Positions 1 to 11,949 are shown, numbered from the stretch's first letter. The stretch: DNA of 64,000 nt from Symsagittifera roscoffensis (GCF_963678635.1 NC_087065.1:25503254-25567253); one strand, 5' to 3'. The notes: generated by a model from the letters alone, not told the origin. Numbers and translations are program-made.

Positions 1-146
1 CTCACATTGCGTGCTCTACTCATCATCAATTGAACGTCTCCCCTCCCCTCAAAAACTCCTGAATTCCCGCGCACACTACCATAAATTACTATATAACTCG
101 AATTTTTTCCATTTGGGTTGGTGTTCAAACCCTTCATAAATTCGAT

Positions 147-530
147 CAGAGGCAGATCTAGGATTTTTTCCAGGGGTAGGGGCGAATTTTTTTTTAATTT
201 CGAAAAAAAAAATTTGTCGTCATTTTTTTTAGGTCGACCAAATTGATTTTCTGAGCTCTCCTAAATCACTGTAAAGACCCTATCTTGACCATATTTTCTA
301 AGAAAGTTTTTAAGAAAGTTTTAGAAAATTTGAACAAAAATCCCCCCCCCCCCCCAAAAAGTTGGTATTACATTGGCGCTCAAAAGCGCCTTTAGAAAAA
401 TTATAGGGTCCGTCACCAAAAATGGATATCTCAAAATAGTACAAAGGAGGGACTCTTTGTGTCGGCAGGGGGTCGCATTCCTGAGGAGGAGGGGCGTGCA
501 CTACCCCCCCCCCCCCTAAATCTGCTGGTG
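147..530. mobile_element. hAT-like MITE, copy 1
   Basis: A 384-bp non-coding element begins CAGAGGCAGATCTAGG and ends in the inverse of CACCAGCAGATTTAGG. It is flanked by the 8-bp near-repeat AATTCGA(T/C) at 139-146 and 531-538. It contains C-runs at 341-355 and 504-516 and shares an internal block (around 225-260, reading GGTCGACCAAATTGATTTTC) in inverse orientation with the copy at 9618-9890. Eight-base target duplications and CAG-type ends are typical of hAT elements. The short ORF that crosses it is an artefact of the repeat. Confidence 0.65.
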
Positions 531-2069
531 AATTCGACCCTTTCACCGCCAAAGTCTTTACATGCCCTTTTTACCCAAATTTTTTGCCTGTTGATTATTT
601 ATTGGCAGCACCAAATTTTTAACGAAAAATAATTTGAAACTTCTAAAATCGAGGCACCAATAATCAACAACTCAGGAAACCACGTGAAGCCAAATTGGGC
701 CAACAAAAAGAAAGGCCGGCAAAAAGAAAGTTTTCGTTCAACCATTCCATGAAAAGGTAAAAATAAACTTTTTCAAAGAATGAAAAAAATGAATATTGGT
801 GGTTTCGAGAGATCTTTCAAACTCGAAATTGTTTACCAATTAACCACTGACAAACATTTAAAGTTTCAACTTTAAACTTATGTTTGACTGACTATTTGAA
901 TTCAAAGGCAAGTTTCATTTTTGTTTTCCGTAGGGAAACTTCAATGCAATTTTCATTCAATTCTTTTTCTGTCATCTGTTTTGCCTGAGCTTAATTAAAT
1001 TGGGCGTTTTTTTTGCTACCATTGTTTTGTTTTTGTTTTTAATTTTTGACGTTGACAAAAAGAGCAGGCAACGTTGCTGAATCCAAATGGTATTCATAGT
1101 CTTGAGGTTTTCTTTGATAGACGAACAACAGAAGAGTTAATTATAGAAAATTACTTTAAGCGTGAAAATTTCTGCCAAGTTTGATTGATAAATTGAATCG
1201 CAAAAACAGAAATAATAGACTTTGATCAAAATAATGAGCCCTCAAATAGAAAATATCTATGTTTTCTTTGCTTATTAGAGAAGACACCACTCAAAATTCA
1301 AACTCTTTTTATTTGAAAAAAGCGATTGATCTTACATAAAACACACCTCACAAGTAAATTTAGTATTAGCGGCAGACAGACAAAAGTCTTCGAGATTGCC
1401 TTAACATTTCCACAGAAAAAAACGGCTCTTTTTGTTTTCCCTCACCTGCAAAATTTTACAAGAAAAAATTTTGTTCACATTATTCTATTGTTTTGGAAAT
1501 TGACATACGGACTAATTAGGTTCTTAGAAACATATTTGGTTTTCATAAACAACCTTGAAAAACCACTCGTTACATTATAAAATTCATGTTTGTGTGAGGT
1601 GGGAGAAAAAAGAAAAAGAGCCAAAAACAGTCTTGGAGAAAACTTAAAGTTTTGGTTTCAAAATAATTTCACGATATCTATATAATCAGAGAAGACCGCC
1701 CGTATAAAAAAGCAGAGTTTTGAAGGTTTCGACTTCCCTTTAATTTGTCTCGAACTAATTTTGAACGGAAAGTTTTGATAAACTATAACTTATGAACCGC
1801 CGATACAAAAAGCACGCGTTAAGACTTCAGTCGTGTAGTAATAGATTTGCTTGGCTCATCGTTCCGACATTCGAGAATGGATGAAATATTCGTGCTCGGT
1901 GTTCCTTTTTTTCTTTAGACAAAATTAGGTCTTTACTAGCCAAATTCGGACGAATTTTCTTATATCTTGACACCCAAATTCCATAAAACCGTTTCTGCTT
2001 AGATTTTTTTTTGGCAAAAATAGGGGGTTTGGAAATTGCCAATAGTGCCACTTTGAAAAAATTCACGCG
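531..2069. other. AT-rich non-coding stretch
   Basis: The sequence is poly-T/poly-A rich, with only short random ORFs. I see no domain, RNA gene or clear repeat. Confidence 0.6.
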
Positions 2070-2475
2070 ATATGGTTGGTTGGGTAAGACAGTGCCGAAG
2101 TAAGAGAGTGCCGAAAACAAAAATTTGTTAAAGAGTGCCGAAAAGGAAAGAAACTGACTTATTTGTCGTGAACTAATTGAGAAAAGAAAAGAAAGTTTTG
2201 TTTGGTCATCGATTTTGGCGCCAAAATTGAGTCTGAACAATTTGAAAAGAGTGCCGAAAATGAAAGAAACTGACTTATTTGTCGTGAACTAATTGAGAAA
2301 AGAAAAGAAAGTTTTGTTTGCTCATCGATTTTGGCGCCAAAATTGAGTCTGAACAAGTTTCAAGTGTCATTATTAATTTTCCCGCCAAACGCTAGCCTCT
2401 TAAATTGCGTTCCAATATTTCCCGCCTTTTTCGGCACTCTCTAACTTCGGCACTGTCTAACGCCCCCATATGGTT
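2070..2475. mobile_element. MITE with GTGCCGAA inverted ends and E2F-like palindromes
   Basis: The element at 2078-2467 is flanked by a perfect 8-bp direct repeat ATATGGTT (2070-2077 and 2468-2475). Its inverted ends both carry AGACAGTGCCGAAGT followed by AGAGAGTGCCGAAAA. Inside, a segment of about 115 bp is present twice in tandem (around 2125-2235 and 2247-2357). Each copy carries the perfect 16-bp palindrome ATTTTGGCGCCAAAAT (2212-2227 and 2328-2343), which contains the E2F core TTTGGCGC. Minus-strand ORFs across it are by-products of the duplication. Confidence 0.7.
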
Positions 2476-3319
2476 TTTGCAACTAAAGCGTTAGCGGTTA
2501 CTCAACCTGGCTGAAAACTTGTTCTTAATTGGAAATAATTAATGCGCGATTTGTTTTGTCCGATCATAGCGTAGGCGGCGACTTAATCTGGCTCAAAAAT
2601 GCTAATTGTTTTCCTGGTTAAAATACTAGATGCAAGCTAACGAATAAGTCTTTTTTGGTACTATTGTCCGACACTCAATTTTGGTCGAGCATCAAAAATC
2701 TTATTAAAAGCGCCGTCGATTTCATGGCCAACATTTTTGGAACTAACTCGTTTTTGGCATGTTTTCTCTAAAACTTAATGAACAATTCCTAACAATCAGT
2801 TCTGGTGTCTGATGATGTCAATTGAATCTTGGTATAAAGGTCAACATCAAGGAATTCTAATTCAGACTATCTATCATGTTAACATTTTTGCTTTCTGGCA
2901 ACTGTTTGAATTCTTTGCATAAACGCGAGAGTTTTGCTGATATTGTGAGAAACTGCCAATCTTTAAGAGTTTGTTGTTCTCATTTAAAAACAACTAGCCC
3001 CTTCTGTTTATATACCAAAAAATGAAGGAAAATTTATGCCTTTGCTAGAATTCGTATTCAGCAAAGTTCGACTTTATATATAAAAAATTTTCACAATTTT
3101 TTTTAAACCATCTCAACGATGCTGTTGACTTGATCTTAAATTCAACACATTGCGAACTCTGGTCACTTAATAGAAATGAAGGGGCAGTCAGATCGTTCAT
3201 TATTTTGACCCGAGTTATTTTATTGTTCCGACTTTAGTAACAAAAAATTTGTGCCCGGGTGGGATTTTTTTCAAAAAGTATTGTTGCCCTGAGATTAGAT
3301 TTCAAAAGATATTTTACCT
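2476..3319. other. AT-rich non-coding stretch
   Basis: No gene or recognisable repeat was seen between two related MITEs. Confidence 0.55.
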
Positions 3320-3700
3320 GTGGGCATTTTTACAAAAGTAAAACAGTGCCGAAAAAAAATAACTCAACACTGCCGAAAATGAAAAATTTGTTCAACAGTG
3401 CCGAAAATATTAACAAATTTCCACATATTAAGTGCGGCAATCAAAAATTAAGCGGCGAACATTTACAATCTTAAGTGGCACTTACAGATTTTGGGAGAGA
3501 AAATTTGCAATTTAGACGTTTTGGCGCCAAAATAATTGTTTAATTTGCAGTTGAAGATATTTTGGCGCCGAAATCGGAGTGGTTGTCTTTGATAATTAGC
3601 GTCAGTAATTTCTCGCTCTTTAGAAAAAGCGTTTAAGCTATTCTGAAATTTTCTCGCCTTTTTCGGCACTGTTGTACTTCGGCACTGTTGAATGCCCCCA
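3320..3700. mobile_element. Second copy of the GTGCCGAA MITE family
   Basis: The left end has ACAGTGCCGAAA motifs at about 3342, 3370 and 3398. The right end (about 3656-3700) carries the inverse, TTTCGGCACTGTTGTACTTC followed by GGCACTGTTGAATGCCCCC. The inside carries TTTTGGCGCCAAAA at 3519-3532 and a variant at about 3560. It is diverged from the 2078-2467 copy but has the same architecture. The target duplication is unclear (perhaps ATTTT). Confidence 0.6.
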
Positions 3701-5899
3701 TTTTGAACCATTAACGCGCGATAAACTGTTTCGATTTAATCCGCGTTAGAAATTGTTCCAAAGTGTTTGAAAATAGCTTATTTGCCATATTTTATTTGTT
3801 ACAAGGAGCAAAATCTATCATTTTGTACTTTATATGGCGTGTGTGGCGTGTGGGGGGATGATTTTTACAAAAAATCTCAAATTTCAGAAGAAAAAAATCA
3901 TTTTATTTTATTACATTTAATTTTTTTTCTGTTATTACTGCTCCATAACCTTAAAAGCAGTCGGAATATTCAGGGCTTCGCCCTGATACGAGCAGTCTTG
4001 TTTTATTATGAAACGATTGTGGTTGCGGTATAAATTGCCGCCTAATATTTCGCGTATGCTGTTAGAATCATGGATATTCACATCGCGCATAATTTAGTCA
4101 AGACGATGGTCAAACTGGCAATTTTCAAACTTCTGTAAAATTTATCACCAAATATTGTACTTAAAACATTTTTTTTGCAATTAATTTCAGCTGAATGATA
4201 TCTTCATAGGGTTTTCAAAAATTTTGTCGGCAACTATTATTCCGATTGTCGATTTTTTTTTGAATTTTAATTAAATTTGTCGTTTTTTCATAAAAACTGG
4301 GGATTTGTTTTGATACGAGCAGTTTAGTTCATTTTTTTCTCATCTAAAGGAAACAAATCACAAAACAAATATAGAAATCAGTAGCGGATTTAGCGGAGGG
4401 AAGGGGGCGAACGCTTCTTTTTGTGGATTCGAGTCCCCTGATTACCCAAAGGGTTTCCCCTTTGGTACTCTTTTAAAAACTCCACATTTACTAGTTCAAG
4501 TGGCGTTTGCCAAAAAAAACAATTTTTCAGTCAAAACTGTAAACTGTCCAAAACTAATAACCGTCCAAAACTGTTCAAACCTGAAGAATTTATTATCACA
4601 GAAAATAGTTTACTAAGCGATCATTGCTGGTTGAATGCTTAGTAATTTTATCCTAAGTTATAAATCTCATCTTAGATCGTCAAGTTGTCTTGACAAAAGT
4701 TAGAGTAGAAACAATAGTCAGAAAAGGTATGAATTAATTTGTTGGTTAAATACAAAGCACTGAGTTATTAGATTATATAAACGAATCAAACAGCTTGAAG
4801 AATTATACCTATGAGGGGAGGTTGAGTTAACCTTATTTTGTTCATCATTATTTTATCTTCTTACTAAGGTCGATGGCTGATTAGTATTCTTGGGTCGCCC
4901 TTGATTGTTTCCACTTCGACACTTCTGGTTTGGTCGTCAGTATCGTCTTGCCGTAGTCATTTTGGTACTTGTAGTCCAGACTTCCTCAGGTGTGGGTATC
5001 TCGAGTATCTCGATTTATAATGTTATCGAACTTTAAATGAAAATTTATTATCTATTTTCTTTGTGAAAAAGGCTAGTTTAATTTTATTGTAAAGGCAGAA
5101 AAGAAAAATTATTTATTTTTGAAAAGATTTGACTGAAAAGATCTGACTTGCTGCTTACTGAGCAAAATGAAACACTGAAGATTTCAGGCCAGTCCTTTTG
5201 CTCGTAAGCATAAACCGGCGGCTGATTCAATCTTTATTTATTCAGGTTTCACTTGCTCCTTTATTCTCCCTTTCTTATAAGGGAATTTTCAACTAGTTTT
5301 GATTTGATTTTTTCAAATCAAATATCTTTAACTTATTAGTCCCCTTTGATTAAAACCGCAGCCTTCAGTTTTGTCTGATTAAAAATTCATATTACTCTCT
5401 CTGATGCATCATATTGCAGGTGCATCTCTGCTTAATCAAAGCAAGGAGAATTTCAGTGCAGCCGGCAAGACTGCTAAATATTTATCCACGTTGTTTCAAG
5501 TTAAATAGTGAGCATGAAAAAATGAGAAAAATTGGACAAGTATTTAAAAATTAGTGGATTTACAAAACAAGATTTTATAGTCCTAATAAGAGTAAATCAG
5601 TCCATATCTGATTTAGTGAATAGAGGCTTTAATTTAAATGGCACGCTACAATTTAGAATTGGGTCGTTAAATAAACAATTAAGACAATGGTTTTTTGTCT
5701 GTGTAGTATTTTCAATACTACAACTCACCCCTTTTTTAGGAAAATTAAGCTGTTCGATTCTTACAGCTAACAGGGTGAAAATTTAAACACTTTAATGGTT
5801 AAATACTTTAGTTATAACATTTAAAAAGAACATCAAATGAAATAGTTATGTAGATAAGTTAAGTTAATGGACTCAAATTTAAATATGGTTTTTGTACTC
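3701..5899. other. Non-coding stretch with a hAT-like MITE end
   Basis: A lone MITE end (CAGTAGCGGATTTAGCGG) lies at about 4380 and resembles the ends at 147 and 9618. Otherwise the region is AT-rich with no supported gene. Confidence 0.45.
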
Positions 5900-6400
5900 T
5901 CTGTAATTTTCGTCTAGAGCTTCCTTCCTGCTTCTAGCTCCACATTGTACGCTCTGAGGATCGGTATTTTTCTCTGTGAAGCCTCGAGTTTTTGTTGTAG
6001 CTTGACGATTTTCTTCTTCTTGAATTTATGCTTACATAGTTTGGGAAGGCAGTTATTCCCTCAAACGGGATGGTAACTTGCGTTCCCCCTGCTTTCAGGA
6101 TGTAGCCTGGCTCTTATCTCTTCTTCACTTTCTAGAAGTTGGTTTCTTCCTTTATCACCACTTTTTGTTGGGCTATAAACTAGACAGGCATCATCGCCTT
6201 TTCCATTGTCGTCGAGTTGACGACTTCAATAAACGATGGCAGTTTCCATCTGTTGTAGTTTTGTTTTATTCAATAATTCGAACTCGTAATAAATCTAGGG
6301 TTTTCAGTATCCAATTTTACTTCTCTGTTCTTCTGCAGTTCCAATCTTTGATTTAGACTGGGAAAATTCCGCGGGTTCTTATTTAACCCGTCGTCAAATT
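5900..6400 (-). pseudogene. Decayed coding-like segment, possibly the same dead retroelement as the protease at 8.6 kb
   Basis: Read on the minus strand, this stretch gives a basic, Lys/Glu/Gln-rich translation (for example LLESEEEIRARLHPESRG and KHKFKKKKIVKLQQKLEA) broken by stops. Its base composition is less AT-biased than the surroundings. It lies downstream, on the same strand, of the retropepsin fragment at 8595-9002. It may be the distal end of the same dead LTR element, but no integrase or RT motif was found between them, so the link is a guess. Confidence 0.2.
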
Positions 6401-8594
6401 GACAAGGATTGTACTACAGATTTTAGTTGCTTCTTTCTGAGAGGCAATTTTCTTTTGAACTCCTTGGGTGCTAGGTCAGCATTTTGGCAGTTCCATTTCA
6501 AAATTGGGTCATATTCCATTTTGCTAAACATCAATAAAGAAAAAGAAAATTTTCAAAATCCCGAATTACATTCGGATACTAAGGCTTATTATAATGAAGA
6601 ACATTTATAAAACTGTAAAATTGTATATATAAAAGGTGGAAAATATAAACTTGTGGTTTCACACAAACCCACCACGGAAAACAAATGAAGAAAGACAATC
6701 ATGGTGTTTATTAACCACAGGAATAAAGCATTTTACAACACTGAGTTAAGCTCAGATTTTAAACTAATGTAGTTAAAAGAAAAAATGGAAATTTGGGCTT
6801 TAATTAACCCCTAATCTTAAAAGTATGTCCACCTGGGGTCATCCACAGGCTTACCATGGGGTCCTTAGCAAATTATAAAGCTATAAATTTTGGGTTAGGA
6901 TTTACTAGATGCAAATATTAACAAATAGAAAATTGTAAAAGTTGTAAGGCAGGTATAAACAAATATAATATTTCATTTGACAGCATTTTTGTCATAACCA
7001 GGAATCTTCGTTTCATTTTCTGATAAGATATGGAAAAGATTTGATAAAGTAATAAAAAAACGAAATATCAAAGGTAAGGAAAGTTGAAGACTAATTACAA
7101 ACGGTATAATATTCGATAAGTTAAGTGTAATAATTCTTCTTCGGTTTTAATCTCCTGCATCAATCCATGTTCACATCTTTAGTACAGAAAAGTCGTCCTG
7201 AACTTTATGATGCAAAAATTTAACGTAAACAATCTTAATGATGATGCCATCCAATTTTCAAAGTGTTGCTTCTGAAAATTTGTTGTTTTCAAGGATTTAA
7301 ATGCCTGCGTGTTTGGGATTCTAAACTACCAAATTATTAAAGTGGCCAAAATTTTGAGGAGTGAATCATAAAAGTCTCAAATGCTGCATACAGCCACCAA
7401 CAATCATTTGCGTTGGTTAAAAGAAATTGGTGCCATGGGTATTGAAAGGCTACATAAAGCCTCCAAGATATGCTGGCATAAACCTGCGGCGGGTCGGGTC
7501 GAAAAACTATGTTCGCCCATTTTAAGATCATGAATAATTGTAAAAACGTACTCAATTTGTTGAAAAAAGAGAGATAATTTTTTCCCTTTTTGATGAATTT
7601 CTTCTAGTTTGCATTTGTAACTTGAAAACTACAAGGCCAATAATTAATGTCATTGGTCCCTACTTGGGCATTAAGAGGAATCCGATGGTGCAAATTAACT
7701 TCGCAGAAATACAGTTTGATACAATTTTACATTGGCTAGGTCTTTCATCAAAGGTTTCACTCTATTAATTCTCGTTATTATACGCAGGGTAATTTGAGAT
7801 TCACTTAAGTGTAATACTGAAATTTCAGTTAATAAAACTGCCTGAAAATGAAATTTTTATAGACTCGTAAAACTGTAACATTTTAAACTCCTGGCCTTTT
7901 GCACTTTTTTTTGCAATTATGTTGAAGTCGAAAAACTTTTTTGTCTGAGCCAATGGGTTCCGATCCCTCTATCTTTTTTTGATTTTGAGGATGGTCCAAA
8001 ATTGTTAGCGTACTTGACTGTTTTCGATCTCGGTAAAGAATTAAATCCGTGTTCATGCATTTTGGCATATCCTTTTGGGTGTCATACAGAACCGCTATTC
8101 ATTGTAGTACATTTGTAGGATAATATTCGTAATCTTATTTTTTAGTAATTTTAAACTAAATTTACTGCTCAGTATACAAAATGTTAGGTAAACTTCACAA
8201 AACTTTAAGCGTTATAAAAGCTTTAATGAAAACTTCACGTTTATAAATATTTTAAAGCAGGAAGAAACGGGTTTATTTTATTTCTATGTTTTCAAACGTT
8301 TGGCCTATTAAACCTTTGTTTTTATCTACTTTTGATTCTCTGGAATTTTTTAGTACGATAGGCATTGACTTAACTTCATTCCTACAATAAGTGCTTTTTG
8401 TATTAAGGATTAATCAATTCTAAACGATGTTCCTACTTTAAAACCTATGCCTGCTGGATAAATTGAAATTACGCAGGATGATTTTGGTGCAATAGTTAAA
8501 TTTTTATCAAGTAGTACATTTTGTTAAAAGCTTAGATATGGATAACTTTTGCTTTTTATAATACTGATAGGAACTGTTATATCTGGGTATTTTT
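6401..8594. other. AT-rich stretch without recognisable gene
   Basis: Several short minus-strand ORFs (7337-7555, 7883-8068) show no motif I recognise. If the protease at 8595-9002 belonged to a full element, RT would be expected here on the minus strand, but none is visible. Confidence 0.4.
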
Positions 8595-9002
8595 TCAATT
8601 TAAGTTTAAATTGGGAAAGTTTTTTGATTTAATGTTGTGAGAAATGAAATCCTTTCCTAAAATATTTGGATCGCATCCGTTCTCGGCCGAAATCCATGCT
8701 ATGATTTTTACCGGATTATCAGTGTTTGTACCAAATGTTGAGTCAAAATTAGTACAACCTATAAGTTTAAGTTTTTCTCCATTAACAGCAACTGTGTTTG
8801 ATCTAGATTTAGTTAGCTGTAAAGGCTGTATTTTACAAAAATGTTCATAACTGTCAAAATTAATAAGCGAACATGTTGCTCCAGTGTCTAGTAGAAATTG
8901 GGTTTCCAGACCGTTATTTTTATTTTTGTCTCCGACGGGATGTTGATATAAGTTAATATACAATTGTATTTTTGGTTCAGGCGGAGACTGATCTAGTTTA
9001 AA
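8595..9002 (-). pseudogene. Retropepsin (retroviral-type aspartic protease) fragment
   Basis: The minus-strand frame is open from 9002 to 8595. It contains the aspartic-protease core FLLDTGATCSLI, with the catalytic D-T-G, and about 75 residues later the second signature NILGKDFI. This spacing matches the single-domain proteases of Ty3/gypsy or retroviral polyproteins. The annotated start codon is TTG, so there is no natural ATG start: this is an internal piece of a gag-pol relic. Gag should lie above 9002 and RT below 8595, and neither is recognisable. It is not the same lineage as the 61.3-kb protease in obvious detail; only the motifs match. It is likely dead. Confidence 0.75.
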
Positions 9003-9609
9003 TTAAGAAGTTCACACTCATTATCGGTATAGTCTACTTGAATTGTCATCATTTTTTATTGGAAATACAAAGTTCTCCTCAACAAATTTAAATAATAACA
9101 AGTTCATTAGAAAAGTTTAAATATTCCTTATGTTGTTTGTCATCACCTAGATTAATATTTATAACTGAAAAAGGATGTAGAATGCTATGACCAAGTTTTA
9201 TCAAGTAAATACAACAGCATTTAATTTAAAACTAAAGTTGAAAAGTAAATCCACAAAAATTATTTGGTATATCACCAATATCCAAAAAGATCAAATCACA
9301 ATTTTGTCCAAAAACACACATAAAAATATTCACGAATTAACTATTGTCTTCAGCAGCAATACCCCAGAGCTAACTTCTATCTTAAAAAAGCTTAAACAGC
9401 CCCATAGCACTATTGATCTATCTAATAAAAATTCGTATTCATTGAACCCACCAAAATTAATAGTAATTTAAATACAATTATTTCAGTCCTTACAATTGAT
9501 CATGGTCTTTTGTCTGTGTAGTATTTTAAATACCACAATAGCTTGAATCAGCTGTTGGCCAGGTTAATGATATTAAATGATAATATAAACACAGCAATAA
9601 TTTATATTG
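9003..9609. other. AT-rich stretch with an unrecognised short ORF
   Basis: A plus-strand ORF of 94 codons (9187-9471, Lys/Asn/Thr-rich) has no recognisable motif and may be chance. At 9501-9536 there is a 36-bp sequence (TTTTGTCTGTGTAGTATTTT core) that recurs directly at about 5690-5725. Confidence 0.35.
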
Positions 9610-9898
9610 TGTTAGACCACCAGCGGATTTAGGGAGGGTGCGGGGGGGCGGACTTTCTTCTTAGGAATTCGACTCCCTGCCGACCCAAAAGTCCGTTTTG
9701 AGGAGGGAGCGCGCGCCAAAAACAAAACGATTTTTTGGTCAAAACTTTACAAAATTTTCCAAAACTTTCAGGAGAGCTCAGAAAATCAATTTGGTCGACC
9801 TAATAAAAAAGTCGACAATATTTTCAAAATTTTTTGAAAATCCGCCCCCCCCCCCCCCCCCACCTCGAGAAAATCGTAGATCCGCCCCTGTGTTAGAT
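9610..9898. mobile_element. hAT-like MITE, copy 2
   Basis: The element at 9618-9890 (273 bp) begins CACCAGCGGATTTAGG and ends GATCCGCCCCTG. The flanks TGTTAGAC (9610-9617) and TGTTAGAT (9891-9898) form an 8-bp target duplication with one mismatch. The block around 9768-9800 is the reverse complement of 225-260 in copy 1. A C-run (9844-9861) lies near the right end. A third, partial copy ends near 14345. Confidence 0.7.
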
Positions 9899-10195
9899 TC
9901 TTGATGTGTTAGACTTTTTGATGTGTGTAGATTCCTTCAACTGTATGCCAGTGTGGTGAGTGTTAGTTGCTGGGTTTGCTTCACCCCGTTTTACAACATG
10001 AAGTTCATCCAGAGTGTGGATGCAGTGACTGGGCTGCACGTCTACCACTGGATCAAACCAACTGGAGTGGGCACTTACATCGACAGGCGAGTAATCATAG
10101 ATTCGAAGAGAATATGTTTGCTCTTTCACACAACCTTTCCTGGAAAACGCACAATACGGCTTCCGGCAAAAAAGGTCAGCAGTACTACAAATGGT
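9899..10195 (+). other. GC-richer segment, possible orphan exon cut by a LINE insertion
   Basis: Base composition rises here. The plus frame 9967-10095 reads like a folded protein segment (FIQSVDAVTGLHVYHWIKP followed by TGVGTYIDRR), ending just before a possible donor GTAATC at about 10092. The pattern faintly resembles a START-domain strand, but this is too short to claim. A LINE fragment joins at about 10190. The antisense frame is also open, so the strand is uncertain. Confidence 0.25.
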
Positions 10196-11399
10196 ACAAT
10201 TTTTGAGCAAAGTATATGAACTCTACGATGACAAAAATGTTCAAACACTCTCAGTCCTTTATCTAGATTTTTCTAAAGCCTTTGATAAAGTTCCTCATAG
10301 TATCCTAGTCGCCAAACTACGGAACATAGGTCTAAGCATTCAAATACAAGACATAATACAAGACTATCTAACAGATAGAATGCAGTTTGTGAAAATCAAT
10401 AAAAGTTCATCAACTCTGAAAGAAGTAACTAGCGGTGTACCACAGGGCTCAATTCTTGGCCCTCTACTTTTTATCATATTCATTAACGACTTTCCCAAAT
10501 GCATTGAGAATTCAGATTGTTTTGGCTATTGTGACGATATGAAGATCCTGTCTACTGAAGAAATTCATCTGCAAAAAGACACGGCAAATGTTGAAAAATG
10601 GTGCAAAGAAAATAAAATGCCGCTGAATGAAGATAAATGTAATTTGTTAAACCTCAAAGGGAAAATGGAAGTTACACTATTTAATAAAAATGTTGATACC
10701 GCAAAGACCCAAAAAGACTTAGGTATTTTAATGTGTCACAACCTTTCGTGGTCAGTAAATGCTGAAAATCGCATATCAAAAGCAATGGGAGCTTTTTACA
10801 AAATCAAACGAAATATCTCGAAAAAAACATCTTTAAAGTCAAAATTAAACTTATACTGCGGATACATCGTACCAATCATAAGCTATGCATCGCAAACATG
10901 GTATCCGAACAAAGCAGAATTAAGACAACTAGAAAGAGTACAAAAACGAGCGACATCTTGGATTACAAATAACTTCAAAATGAGTTATACTGAAAGACTG
11001 AAATTTTTAAAGCTCCTTCCACTCTCAATGTACTTTGAATTACACGACATATTGTACTTAGTTTCACTACTAAAAAATAAACATGACATTGATTTGAATA
11101 CAATTATTCATAAAAACGAATCACGAACGAGACAAGCAACACGTGGTGAGATTGCTGTTCATGCAACAAGACTGAAAAAGTCAAATGAAAATTATTATAT
11201 ACGTTCTATTACGCTATACAACTACTTTAGCCAAATTGTGGACTTCGAAAATCAAGATTATGACAGCCTGAAAATATCTATAACAAACACGTTTTGGAAA
11301 TTCTTCAACAGAAATTTTGCAGAAAACAACTTGTGTATGTGGAGAATTCTTTGCTGGTGTGGAAACTGCAACCCACCGGGAAAAATTATGAACTTATAA
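10191..11399 (+). pseudogene. 5'-truncated LINE reverse transcriptase (CR1/Jockey-like)
   Basis: A 402-codon open frame encodes the catalytic half of a non-LTR retrotransposon RT. Motif A is YLDFSKAFDKVPH (about residues 24-36), motif B is SGVPQGSILGPLLFIIFIND (about 82-101), and the motif C position reads FGYCDD instead of the usual FADD. The C-terminal part has the thumb/connection style of CR1/Jockey/Rex elements. It lacks the endonuclease domain and the N-terminal RT fingers, so the copy is 5'-truncated, as LINE insertions usually are. The joint to unrelated DNA is at about 10190. The frame ends in TAA, followed by a short 3' UTR and an (ACT)n tail. The ORF is unusually intact for a truncated copy, suggesting a recent insertion. 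Confidence 0.85.
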
Positions 11400-11465
11400 A
11401 CGAGGGTTCAAAACCCATGGAGAAATCCTAAAGCCTACACTACTACTACTACTACTACTACTTTC
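11400..11465 (+). repeat. LINE 3' UTR ending in an (ACT)n microsatellite
   Basis: After the RT stop codon there are about 38 bp of UTR and then roughly eight or nine ACT/TAC units (11437-11462). Short microsatellite tails mark the 3' end of many CR1/RTE-type LINEs. Confidence 0.7.
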
Positions 11466-11608
11466 ACGACAAGGCATGAATGAAAAAAGAAATATTAGAA
11501 CGCATGAATGAAAAAAGAAATCATTTCCATAGTTTCGCGCACTTTTCCGGGCTCTTTCACAGTTTTCCGGCATCTTTCCCTCAGAAAAAGCAAAAACATA
11601 CTCATCAA

Positions 11609-11721
11609 CCGTTAGAACATAGTTGAAGATGGCCTCGGGAAAAAGAGCCGCACTCGGGTACTTCGTGCCCTCAGGCCGGGCTCTTTTTTCCCCCGGGCAT
11701 CTTTCAACTATGTTCTAACTA
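11609..11721. repeat. GC-rich hairpin repeat
   Basis: About 113 bp form an imperfect palindrome. The left arm GTTAGAACATAGTTGAA at 11610 pairs with TTCAACTATGTTCTAAC ending at about 11721. The inner arms (CTCGGGAAAAAGAGCC and GGCTCTTTTTTCCCCCGGG) also pair. It may be a foldback element, or the transcription end of the minus-strand ORF that stops immediately next to it. Confidence 0.65.
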
Positions 11722-11949
11722 CTACAAAGTATCCTTTTTATCATGTTTAAGTGAGTGACCAATTTCGAGCCACTCGTATTTCCTACGTGCAAGGCGCTGG
11801 ATTAATGTTTCGACTACCTCGGCTCGAATCGGGTATGCTTCGATTTTGCTTTGGTTCTCTGGCATTTGATTTTCAGTTTGAAACAACATCCTCTCGAATC
11901 GCAAGTTGAATTGGAAGCCCAGCAACTCGACGCTGGCCCTTTCACTCAT
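11722..11949 (-). CDS. Short intronless ORF, function unknown
   Basis: This ORF has a true ATG (11949) and 75 codons to TAG. The composition is unlike the AT-rich background, with many CGA/GAG/CAG codons, and the protein is Glu/Arg-rich and probably helical (LELGFQ-like start, then a run with VVETLIQRLARRKYEWLEIG). There is no signal peptide and no domain I recognise. The stop abuts the hairpin repeat at 11609-11721. It could be a small single-exon gene, the last exon of a minus-strand gene, or an internal fragment of a repeat family that includes the hairpin. Confidence 0.4.
   Translation of the reverse strand: MSERASVELLGFQFNLRFERMLFQTENQMPENQSKIEAYPIRAEVVETLIQRLARRKYEWLEIGHSLKHDKKDTL

Noticed and set aside
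310-552. 80-codon glycine/proline-rich minus ORF
   Set aside because: It is created by C-homopolymers and the ends of the hAT-like MITE.
5688-9536. LTR pair around the 8.6-kb protease
   Set aside because: The direct repeat at about 5690-5725 and 9501-9536 is only about 36 bp and the sequences diverge completely on both sides.
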